A DNA stretch of 64,000 nt, from positions 2,490,001-2,554,000 of the forward strand of contig NC_084943.1 in NCBI RefSeq assembly GCF_958298935.1, in the 5' to 3' direction. The translations under genes and the position numbers were made by a program. Source of the DNA: Phragmites australis (lineage: Eukaryota; Streptophyta; Magnoliopsida; Poales; Poaceae). This document shows positions 13,485 through 23,099 of the stretch, piece after piece (position 1 is the first letter of the stretch; every line of letters begins with the position of its first letter). The notes under the pieces were generated by a model. That model saw only the letters and a program-made list of their open reading frames with translations. It did no database searches and was not told the origin of the DNA.

Positions 13485-14844
13485 TGTCGGTGTACCAGGA
13501 ACCGGGGGTCCCTGAGTCCCGAGGCCAAGCCCGTCGTCCGCCACGTGTCACCATCCCGCGAGGTCCCTCCTGCGGGGTGAGGGAAGTCCAAGTTCCGGGA
13601 GAAGATGCTCGAGGCCACAGTCTTTGGTTTCCGAGCACCCCAGTTCCCCGATGATCCGTGGAGTCTAAGTACCGGGATGAAAAGTGCTCGGGCCGGTGCC
13701 AGGTCATCCCCGAGCACCCTAGTTCCCCGATGACCAGAAGAGCTAAAGTGCTCGGGAGAGAGTGCTCGGGGCTGCGCATGACGGCCCCCGAGCTTTCAGT
13801 TCCCCGAAGGATCGAGCAAGAGTGCTCGGGAGAGAGTGCTCGGGGAGGTGAACAGTACCCCCGAGCACTCGACGGTTCGTGAGAGAGTTCTCGGGAGAGG
13901 GTGCTCGGGGAGGTGGATGGTACCCCCGAGCACTCGGTGCCCCGACGACCCAGAAGGGCCCCCGAGGGGCCCGCCGATGAGGTGTCATTCGGTCAGAGGT
14001 CCGAGGCCGCATTTAATGGGCATGCGCGGCCTGACATCCTCAACTGCTCCCGCCGCAGTGTCAGTCCCTGCCATGCTTTGGCAGAGAGGCGTGGGGCCAT
14101 TAATTGCACGGGTCCCGTCCCGTATCATCCGGTGTATCTCGGGATAACGTTGCCAGGACCAAGGCGTTCCGCCTGCCGCCCTGCCGTGGCAGAGGAACAA
14201 GACAGGGCGGGCACGCCGGGCGCCTCTGTGGCTGCCCGGTGGGCCCTCTCAACAGCGCTCGTCGCCAGGGCGCCTACAATGACGAGTGACCAGACGCGCG
14301 CCGCGTTTTTCCACCGCCCCTGTCACTTCACCCAGAGGAAATGATGACGCCCTTCTCAATCGTGGTGTCTTGGAACTTGTGCCACTTCCTTCCCATTCGG
14401 GGTATGTCGCGGCCGGCGAGTGCATAAAAGGATTGGCACACAGGAGAAGAGAGGGGGATTCTGGATTGAACACAAACCCAAGCAGTCGGCCGTGCCACAC
14501 TCAAACGATCCCCACGACGAACCAAGCAAGCAAACAGAGATATTGAGAACAAGCTTGAGCATAGCTCCAGCCGAAGAACAAAGAGCCTCAAGCTCTTAGT
14601 TGGACACTATATTCTTGTAACCAGCTACATCCCAGAGGGTTCTCCCCCGGGACAGTTATTGCATCCATACAGGAGTAGGGTGTTACGCCCCCGAGCAGCC
14701 CGAACCTGTCTAAAACTCCGGTGCATTTACTTCCTTCCGCACTAGGTCTTCCCCCATCACCGGCCGTTGCATTTACTCTCATTCATTTCTCTGACGAACT
14801 TATTCAGGATCATCCCCCCGGCCGAATCTCTAAAAAGGGGTCTC
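13485..14844 (+). repeat. 5' LTR of the Tat element, 3' end missing
   Basis: Matches the right LTR from its first base to GTCTC at about 14840-14844 and then diverges. The last roughly 34 bp of the LTR (CTGCGACAGG ... CCGACA) and the primer-binding site are absent. The U3 part contains repeated hairpin units of the form GTGCTCGGGG...CCCCGAGCAC (13683-13935). A TATA-like CATAAAAG lies at 14423-14430. Open reading frames inside are repeat artefacts. Confidence 0.85.
14423..14430 (+). promoter_or_regulatory. TATA-like box of the Tat 5' LTR
   Basis: CATAAAAG in GAGTGCATAAAAGGATTGG, conserved at 20361-20368 in the right LTR. It shows that the LTRs are read on the plus strand, opposite to the internal ORF. 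Confidence 0.45.
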
Positions 14845-15777
14845 GCGTGCCCCTTGACGCTCGGGCACCCCAGCTGAAGGAACCAAGCCCCCGGACACCC
14901 CAAGCTCGGAGCGCACGCTCCTCTTGGATCGGCCGGCCGAAAGGCCGACAGCTGTCCGGTGAGTGATTGAATTCAGATAAATTTACGTTCAATAGTATTC
15001 TGTTCCCGAGTCATCCTCGGGGGCCCTCGTATTCTAATCTGCCCGATGAGATGATCTCCTCGCGCACAAAACCCTACTGTGTGTCTACTTTTTCCTAGAA
15101 CGACAGAACGGTCCGTAGAAAGGTGTACCGTACGTGCGGTAATGTCCGACCGAAGTTCTTCGTGGTGGTCGTGGTGTTCGGTCCGCTTTTAAGGGCCCCG
15201 AGCACTACCGAGTCCCTGGGTGCCCTGGGTAATCCTATCGCTCGAGCCACTCGAGTAGTCCGGAGCTTAGGCCTCAGGGGCGGGCTGTCGGTGCTCGGTT
15301 CGGTCCATCTTAAGCCCGGGCACCACCGAACCATGGGGGACTCTTGGTCGCATTCCCGCCCGTGCGCGTCTCCGGTCTGCTGACTGAGTGGTCGCGAGGT
15401 GAAAAAGTATTCACCGGTCATGGCGTGTTCCGTGCTGGATCGATCTATCTCCCGAGCAAGGAAGTTCGTGTCTTTGTCTTTTGACTTAGTCGATGCGGAC
15501 TCGCGAGGGCTCGAGGGCTGAACGCGCCAAGAACGACGATCAGGACGACTTCGTTCTCGGGGACGGAAAGGTTGGGAACAGTCCGACTGAGTACTCCCCG
15601 GGGCTTCGAGGCAAAACATCGGAAGAAACACTAAGTACTCAAGAACACTGGAGTCGCAAGCCCAAAGAAAAGCTCCCATTATATTCACAAGGAAAATACA
15701 AGTATTTCTGAGGGACCGCTCCCATATTTACATCCAGCCAAGACAAAAATAAAAGAAGAGGAAACTACTACAAAAGC
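14845..15777 (+). other. Internal Tat sequence without coding signature
   Basis: Sequence between the truncated 5' LTR and the end of the antisense ORF. It is GC-rich and contains overlapping open frames (for example 15095-15688 minus) with no domain. By analogy with other Tat elements this is the non-coding stretch downstream of pol. gag and pol would have lain left of 14845 and are deleted. Confidence 0.5.
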
Positions 15778-18700
15778 CTAATCGGAGGCAGAGTCGGCAT
15801 CGGAGTCGTCTTGGCCATCCCCGGGGGTTGGCGGCGGCGGCACTTCCCGCCTGAAGCCAGCCACCACCTCGACAGCGATGCTCCGAACTGCTTCCCAGGC
15901 GGCCTCTCCCTCGGCTTCGACCACTCCTTCCCGCGCTGGCTCCAGCGGGAAGTTCGAGTCTCTGCTCCAGTAGCAGGCCAGGACGTGCTCGGCCACTGCT
16001 TGGGCCAAGCCGCGTCCTTCCCGGGCGGCGAGCTCCTGGACGGTCCAGGGCAGCACCTCGAGGCGCTCGCAGACTTGTTGAAGCCCCAGGACTTGTCGTG
16101 CGGGGCTATCGCTCTTCTTGTCCGCGACGAGTCGCCCAAGGCCGGCCCTCTCCACGGCCCGCCGCATCCACCGGAGTACGTCCTCCAACATCTGCTGCAA
16201 GTTGACCCATGAGACAAAGGCAGTCTCGAGCTTCTCCTTCGCGGCCTGCAGCTCCTCCTCGAGTCCCTGGCCCCCGACCGCGCCAGAAGAGCCACCGTCA
16301 GTTGCGGAGCCGGCGGCTTGCTTTGTCTGCGCCACCAGTTCGGACAAGGCGCGCTCACGGGCGGTCAGCTCCGCCTCGTGTTTAGTGTTCCCCTCCTCCC
16401 TGGTGGCAACGGCCTCCGCCGCCGCGGTAGCCTCCCCCTTCCGGCGGGTCAGCTAGTCTTCCCGAGTGCCCAGATCTGCCGCCGTGATCTTGTTGTCGAC
16501 CTCCCGGATGGAGACGTCCTCCTCCCACCGTCGGATATCTTCTTCAATTTTCTGGAGCTCGTCTCTCCAACGTTGGAGGCTGGCGCACGTCCGATCGGCC
16601 TCGCCCTCTCGACGGGTTAGCTCAGCCCGGAGGTCCTCCGCCGCCTTCTCGCGGCCGGCGACCGCCTCCTCCCGTTCCTGCGCCTGCGCCTCTCTGGCAA
16701 GGGCCTCGGCCGCCTGCTGCCGCGACGCCTTGGCCAGGCGGGCGGCGTCTTCTCACTCCCGCGCGGCTTCGGCGCGGGCGGTCTTCAAAATTTCTCGCTC
16801 CCGCGCGGCTTCGGCGCGGGCGGTCTTCAAAATCTCCCGCTCCCGCGTGACCTCCGCGCAGGTATCTTCCAAAAGCTTCTGCTCTCGCGCAGCCGCCGCG
16901 CGGGCCTCTTCCTGGGCGTTCGTAAGCTGCGCCCTCTCCAAGTCCAGCCGGGCGCGCTCCGCTTCGGGCTGCCCCTCCTTCGCGTCCACCGCCGTGCCCA
17001 GCCGCCCGACCGCCACCTGGACACCCTCAATCGCAGCCAGGAAGGGGTCGGCCGGCCGACCGGGCACCGGTGGAGCACTGGTTTCCCCGCGATCCGCCTC
17101 CGGGGGGTTCGGGGTCCCCAAGGGTCGCCACACGATCATCCGCCCCGGGCTCGGCACGCCCGGGGTAGGTTGGACCGGCGCCGGGCACTCGGGCAACGAC
17201 CGCGTTCCTGCCTCGGCTGCCGCGTCCATCGGCCCCGGCAAGGCCGCTGCTTCCGCCACCATCCGCCCCGGGCTCTGCGCGCCCGGGGTAGGTTCCACCG
17301 GCGCCGAGGGTTCGGGCGACGGCTACATCCTCCCCTTGGCCGCCGCTTCCGCCGTCCTCCCCTCGGCCGCCGCGTCTGCTGGCCGCCTGCCTCGGCTCGG
17401 CTGGCGGGCTTGGCTCTGGCGCCAGCGCCGGCGTTCCTTCGCCCTCGGGGGCGCCCGTGGGTGGCCTGCAGGAGATAGGCGATGGTCAAAACCGAAGTCT
17501 AGTTCGGGCGAAGAGCGCCCAAGAAAAAGCAAAGAATGAAACTTACGCGGTCGTAGTTTCCCGATACTGCCATTTGGCCGCCGGGAGCCTGAACTCCGGG
17601 TCCGGCAGTACCGACCCGGAATCCTCCCGCCGCCTCTTTCGCCGGGGGCTCGGCGGGGCCACCGCGCGGTCTCCAGGTGCCGAGTCAGGCCCCATCCTCA
17701 CAAGGCGCGGCTCCAGGGCTGGGAACGCCGCCACCGCCGATGGCGACGGCGGGGAATCCGGCACAGGGATGTAGATTTGGGGGTGCTTCCCCTGGTCTCC
17801 CGGCGCCACCGTTGCTGCGCTGTCGGCGGTGCCCTCTTCTCCGGTGCGGCGGCTGCTGCCCGCAGCGGCCCCGCCACGGGCCCGCACCGGGCTGTTCGTG
17901 GCCTCCTCGCTGGCCAACTCATCCAACCCAGGGAGCTCGGGGGCCTCGGGGCCGAGCCTCTGGGCATCAAACTCCGGCAGCTTCGCCATGATCGCCGCGC
18001 GCTAGGGGTTGGCGCAGAGCGCCATCTCCGGCCACGGGAGCTCTGCCCGGCTCATGTCCTCCACGCCGGTCACCACTCGGGTCATGCCCTTCAGCTCCGC
18101 TGGGCCCAGGTCCCAGCTTGCGCCGATTTGAGTTCGGGTGATGTCTTCAGGCCCGGTGTAGAGCCAGCACGGCCGGGCCTGCTCCCGCAGGGGCGCCAAG
18201 CAGCGGCGCAAGAAGTCCGCCACCACCATTACCGAGGTCAGCCCGGAGTCGTGCAGGAGTCTGATGCGCTCGAACACCGGCTCCAACCTCGCGTTCTCCG
18301 GCGGCGGCGCCTCCCATGTCGACTTCTGGGGCTCCGCCGCCACTTCCGGTAGGGTAAGACGGTCATGGGGTCGACGTCGATGAAGAACCAGTCCCGTCGC
18401 CACTCCTCCCATTTGCTGCGCAGCACCTGGGGGATGTACTGCTCCCCAAAGCCGTCTCGCAGCCGAAGATTGCAGCACCCCGCGACATCCGCCGTGTTGT
18501 ACCCCCTCTTCTTCCCGGCCGACCGCAGGACAAAGAAATGTCAGAGCAGCGTCACCGAAGGCGCCACTCCCACGAACATCTCGCAGAACTGCGCGAAGAC
18601 CGCCAGCACCATGACAGAGTTGGGGCTCAAGTGCACCAGTTGGATGCCGTAGGTGTCGAGGACTTGGAGGAAGAAAGTAGAAAACGGCGGCACCAACCCC

Positions 18701-18909
18701 GCCACCACGAAGGACGTGAACAAGACGACGCGCCCGGGAACGGTCGTCGCCGGCGGAAAGTTCGGCGGTGTCACCACCGAGGCTCCCTCCTGCCCCTCGG
18801 GGACCAGCAGCTTCCTGATTTTGTCTGCCGCCTCCTCATTCTTCAGGTGAGACTCCGGCAGCACGCCGTCCGGAGTCCTGTCACGGCGGCCTCCTCTGGC
18901 TCTCGGCAT
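15778..18909 (-). pseudogene. Antisense ORF of the Tat element (Transposase_28-like plus coiled coil), with an intron and stops
   Basis: Runs opposite to the LTRs. The start MPRARGGRRD is at about 18909. The N-terminal domain, with VLFTSFVVAGLVPPFSTFFL, LSPNSVMVLAVFAQFCEMFV and a following HFF, matches the 'putative gypsy type transposon' (Transposase_28) family; its function is unknown. A Pro/Ala-rich linker follows. A GT-AG intron lies at 17466-17546 (81 bp; donor GTAAGT, acceptor TCCTGCAG). The second exon is Pro-rich, then a long Glu/Arg/Ala coiled coil (about 16400-16950), and ends at 15778 with GDGQDDSDADSASD. Damage seen: a TGA after VTLL near 18539, a frame change near 18350, a TAG near 18004, a TGA near 16755 and a TAG near 16455. 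It therefore cannot make a full-length product. Confidence 0.7.
16753..16850 (-). repeat. 48-bp in-frame tandem repeat in the antisense ORF
   Basis: Two almost identical 48-bp units encode AREREILKTARAEA twice in a row within the coiled-coil part. The length is a multiple of three, so the reading frame and heptad pattern are kept. Confidence 0.8.
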
Positions 18910-19408
18910 CTCGGCGGGAGGGGAGGTTGTCTGGTGGTGGAGAGGAAGGAGGAGAAGTGCTCCGATCACCTGAAGGGTTTCTAAAGGCTCCGGAGCGCGA
19001 AGGAGACAAGAGCAAGATCGCAAGAAGGCGTAAAGAGGGGGGGCGGATCGATCCCCTCCCCCTTTTATATTTCAGAATTCAAACGTCGCCTGCCAACGGT
19101 TCGCTCGGCGGGACGGTTTCCTCGGTCGACGCAACTGCCAGGCGAATCTCCCGCTGGTCGTGCGGCGTCAGCGGCTGCCAGGCGTATTTTCCTCGATCTG
19201 CACGGCAGCCGCGCGTGCCGCCCGTACCATTGACATGCCCTTCGGGAGTTGTGTGGCCACGCGTCCGCTTGTCTCCCTGCTGGGCCGTACCAGAGGCCCG
19301 GGTCTAAAGGGCCATCTCTTGAAAGCCTGCCGTGTGGCGTCCACGCCAGCCTCGGCCTCGTCCGCGACGAAGGGCCCATCCGCAGTCTCCGTGCCATCAC
19401 CTGCCAAT

Positions 19409-19423
19409 GGGCCCGGGGGCTAC
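19409..19423 (+). other. Polypurine tract of the Tat element
   Basis: GGGCCCGGGGGCTAC directly before the 3' LTR start TGTCGGTG, the usual place for the plus-strand primer. Its last five bases (GCTAC) are the same as the target-site duplication of this copy. Confidence 0.6.
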
Positions 19424-20817
19424 TGTCGGTGTACCAGGAACCGGGGGTCCCTGAGTCCCGAGGCCAAGCCCGCCGTCCGCCACGTGTCACCATCCTGCGA
19501 GGTCCCTCCTGCGGGGTGAGGGAAGTCCAAGTTCCGGGAGAAGATGCTCGGGGCCATAGTCTTTGGTTTCCGAGCACCTCAGTTCCCCGATGATCCGTGG
19601 AGTCTAAGTACCGGGATGAAAAGTGCTCGAGCCGGTGCCAGGTCATCCCCGAGCACCCTAGTTCCCCGATGACCAGAAGAGCTAAAGTGCTCGGGAGAGA
19701 GTGCTCGGGGCTGCGCATGGTGGCCCCCGAGCGTTCGGTTCCCCGAAGGATCGAGCAAGAGTGCTCGGGAGAGAGTGCTCGGGGAGGTGAACAGTACCCC
19801 CGAGCACTCGACGGTTCGTGAGAGAGTTCTCGGGAGAGGGTGCTCGGGGAGGTGGACGGTACCCCCGAGCACTCGGTGCCCCGACGACCCAGAAGGGCCC
19901 CCGAGGGGCCCGCCGATGAGGTTTCAATCGGTCAGAGGTCCGAGGCCGCATTTAATAGGCATGCGCGGCCTGACATCCCCAACTGCTCCCGCCGCAGTGT
20001 CAGTCCCTGCCATGCTTTGGCAGAGAGGCGTGGGGCCATTAATTGCACGGGTCCCGTCCCGTATCATCCGGTGTATCTCGGGATAACGTTGCCAGGACAA
20101 GACGTTCCGCCTGCCGTCCTGCCGTGGCAGAGGAACAAGATAGGGCGGGCACGCCGGGCGCCTCTGTGGCTGCCCGGTGGGCCCTCTCAACGGCGCCCGT
20201 CGCTAGGGCGCCTACAGTGATGAGTGACCGGACGCGCGCCGCTTTTTTCCACCGCCCCTGTCACTTCGCCCAGAGGAAATGATGATGCCCTTCTCAGTCG
20301 TGGCGTCTTGGAACTTGTGCCCCTTCCTTCCCGTTCGGGGTATGTCGCGGCCAGCGAGTGCATAAAAGGATTGGCACACAGGAGAAGAGAGGGGGATTCT
20401 GGATTGAACACAAACCCAAGCAGTCGGCCGTGCCACACTCAAACGATCCCCACGACGAACCAAGCAAGCAAACAGAGATATTGAGAACAAGCTTGAGCAT
20501 AGCTCCAGCCGAAGAACAAAGAGCCTCAAGCTCTTAGTTGGACACTATATTCTTGTAACCAGCTACATCCCAGAGGGTTCTCCCCCGGGACAGTTATTGC
20601 ATCCATACTGGAGTAGGGTGTTACGCTCCCGAGCGGCCCGAACCTGTCTAAAACTCTGGTGCATTTACTTCCTTCCGCACTAGGTCTTCCCCCACCACCG
20701 GCCGTTGCATTTACTCTCATTCATTTCTCCGACGAACTTATTCAAGATCATCGCCCCGGCCGAATCTTTAAAAAGGAGTCTCTCGGGATCCCTGCGACAG
20801 GAGTTAATCCTCCGACA
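19424..20817 (+). repeat. 3' LTR of the Tat element, complete
   Basis: 1394 bp, TGTCGGTG...CCTCCGACA, with inverted terminal TGTCGG/CCGACA. It contains the U3 hairpin units (19622-19875) and the TATA-like CATAAAAG at 20361. It is followed by the target duplication GCTAC. Confidence 0.9.
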
Positions 20818-20822
20818 GCTAC

Positions 20823-21415
20823 CCTCGTATTTTGTTATACTGTCTTGAATAAAAAGATACTTGATGTTTTGGGCATGACACAGCCTTTAATGCTTTCTTT
20901 GATTATTATTTTTAACTAGAATACATTTATAAAATCCATTAAATTTATGAGATTATGATAATATTTTTGAAGACAAATCCACATATATAATTTTTATATT
21001 TTGAAGTTATTGATGATTAAAGTTTCCAAAATTTAACTAAACTTTATTCAAAACATCATATATTTATAACCGAACAGATTGGTACCGTAGAGTCAATAGT
21101 CTCATCCATGTCTGGCTTAAAGTTAAGTTGCTATGAATAAGACAAGCACGTATAACCTCAAGGTCAAAGCAGTTCTACTTGTGAAGTTTGTGCTACCTAG
21201 AGTCAATAGTACTCTTTGTTTGGAACACATCCACCAACTGACCCCGAAAGTCTGTGCTGTTGATAAATAGGCTCTTTCAACCCTCAAACGTGAAACATGA
21301 ATCGGTTGTAATTTTTGTTTAAATTGTGCTAGGTATGACTCAAATTTGGTATACCTCTGCCATACTGAGATACTATGCTGTTTAAAAGAGTAATACCTAT
21401 AATTATTCAAAGTAG
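20823..21415. other. Intergenic AT-rich sequence
   Basis: No gene seen. The phrase TAGAGTCAATAGT occurs twice (21089 and 21199). Confidence 0.5.
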
Positions 21416-21427
21416 TGTGTGTGTGTG

Positions 21428-21509
<82 letters not shown>
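21416..21509. repeat. (TG)n(TA)n microsatellite
   Basis: About seven GT units run into about 40 TA units (21430-21509). Open frames across it (Ile-Tyr repeats) are artefacts. Confidence 0.95.
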
Positions 21510-21511
<2 letters not shown>

Positions 21512-23039
21512 TTTTTAGCTTGCAAAACAAAATAATAAGCAATGTTCCTGCTCTGTTTCTAACAAAATACACCATGTTTTTTTTTTCTTTCGTCATTTGT
21601 TCTCCATATATATCTGCAGCAGGAGGGAGGGAGGCAAAGTGTCTCCAAGCTGAGGAAAATCTCGCTTCAAAGTTGCTAACACGTCTTTGTCCACATCCAT
21701 GTCGGAGTAGTTCTACACTTCTTCAACACTATTTTCATGGTTTTATTATATGTTCATAGTCCGAACTGTCTGTTAAGGTGGTTCTGTCTCAAGGCTTAAT
21801 TTGTGCATATTTGTTTGGTCGAAGCAGGGCACAAACGTACAGTTCACACACACAACTAGCCCCCTAAAAGTCACCCTTTTGCTGGGATCGAAGCTAAGAA
21901 GTCACTAAAACTTCTCTTTGAGCATTCCAGTACAACATTTCTTCCAGTTGAAGAAATTAATTTCAGAAGTATGGGACTGAAGCTTAATTTGCCAATTGCC
22001 ACCTATTTTTAAGCGCACGTTTTGTAATTTTGATTCACTAAAATATAATAATAGGTTGCTTTGAGGCCAAATTAAGTGGCTATTGTTAAATGCCAGGAAT
22101 TGCTGGTCTACTCATGTGGTTGTGAGGTCTTCTTTTCCTTGTGTCCTAGATCTACTGTTTCTTGGAAAAAGATTATCTCTGCAGCGCATAAAAGGATGAG
22201 GCATGAAATACACACCACAGTACACCAGATCCAGATGTGCTTTTTCTCCAGCGGGCAGAAGCGATGAAATTAATGTTGCTCATTTCAGAGGATCTGGTGC
22301 TGATCTATTGGTTTATCAGTTGACATCGATGTAGCACATTTGTCAGTGCACAATACATATATCGTAGTCAGTTAATTTACTAGTATAAATTAATATATAA
22401 TTCATCCATTACTTAATTTTCTCTAACTTCACCTGTCCTGCCCTTTTAGTTTCTGAAAATCTATAACAAAGAAGATCGATCTTTTTTAAGGGGAAAAGGC
22501 ACAAAAAAAAAATGATCTGATAAAGAAACTATTGCAGACAAGTGTGAATTTTGATCAGATCTATTAAATACGATCTTAGTAGGTTCTCAATCTGGCCTGA
22601 TTGTCTTGTGACTGATCATAACTGGAGTACTCACAGACCTATGTATATATTGTTATAGTCAAATGAATTCAATGCTAGCTGCTGCCGAACTGAAAGCAAC
22701 GACTTTATCCCACCGCAATTGTTGGGTGTTTGGCGGAGACCAATGTATGCATAGAACAGTTCATGTCAAAAGGAAAACACATACCAGTTGTAGCAGCTAG
22801 ATTGCTAGTTCCTCTGACTAGCTGTTAGTCACTGGTTATATGTAAGATCAAGATTCTAGATGTCCCAAGCCAAAAAAGAGAGATAATTGTAGATGGAAAT
22901 GATCATTGTATTTCTGTGTGAATTAATATTGATAGCGTCTTGTGAATGAGTTAGATTAGTTAGTGCAACACGGATGGTACTCCTAAATAGTACTAACTAA
23001 TGACATACTAATTCCTAAAAAACATTATTCCTTAATTTT
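21510..23039. other. Intergenic; partly the right part of segmental copy A
   Basis: 21600-21870 resembles 39000-39260: shared AAGCTGAGGAAAAT/AGGCTGAGGATATT, GCTTCAAAGTT, TTTGTTTGGTC and CGTACAGTTCAC. The rest is AT-rich with no gene seen. Confidence 0.5.
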
Positions 23040-23099
23040 GTTTGAAAATAGATAAAAGTATCTGGCTTTTTCATCGAGAGATACACAGCCAACAATTGA

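Larger units (their letters stand above)
13480..20822 (+). mobile_element. Tat-lineage Ty3/gypsy retrotransposon, deletion derivative with 5-bp target duplication
   Basis: The element body is 13485-20817. It is bounded by GCTAC at 13480-13484 and GCTAC at 20818-20822, a perfect 5-bp target duplication. Both LTRs begin TGTCGGTGTACCAGGAACCG; the right one ends CCTCCGACA. The internal part is only about 4.6 kb. No gag, protease, reverse transcriptase, RNase H or integrase was recognised. What remains is the region downstream of pol with a long minus-strand ORF, a structure known from Tat-group elements (RIRE2, Grande, Retand). In the first 220 bp the LTRs differ at six positions by my count, all transitions, so insertion was relatively recent. 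Any mobility would need enzymes from another element. Confidence 0.85.

Noticed and set aside
13477..14012. Overlapping open frames on both strands in the Tat LTR
   Set aside because: They arise from GC-rich hairpin repeats, recur in the second LTR at 19065-19951 with the same shifts, and show no domain.
15778..18909. Host gene on the minus strand between two LTRs
   Set aside because: It has an intron and long frames, but Transposase_28-like sequence, the same arrangement in a second Tat element and several stops mark it as the element's antisense ORF.
21123..21759. Open frames of 157 and 114 codons with Ile-Tyr runs
   Set aside because: They are translations of the TA microsatellite.
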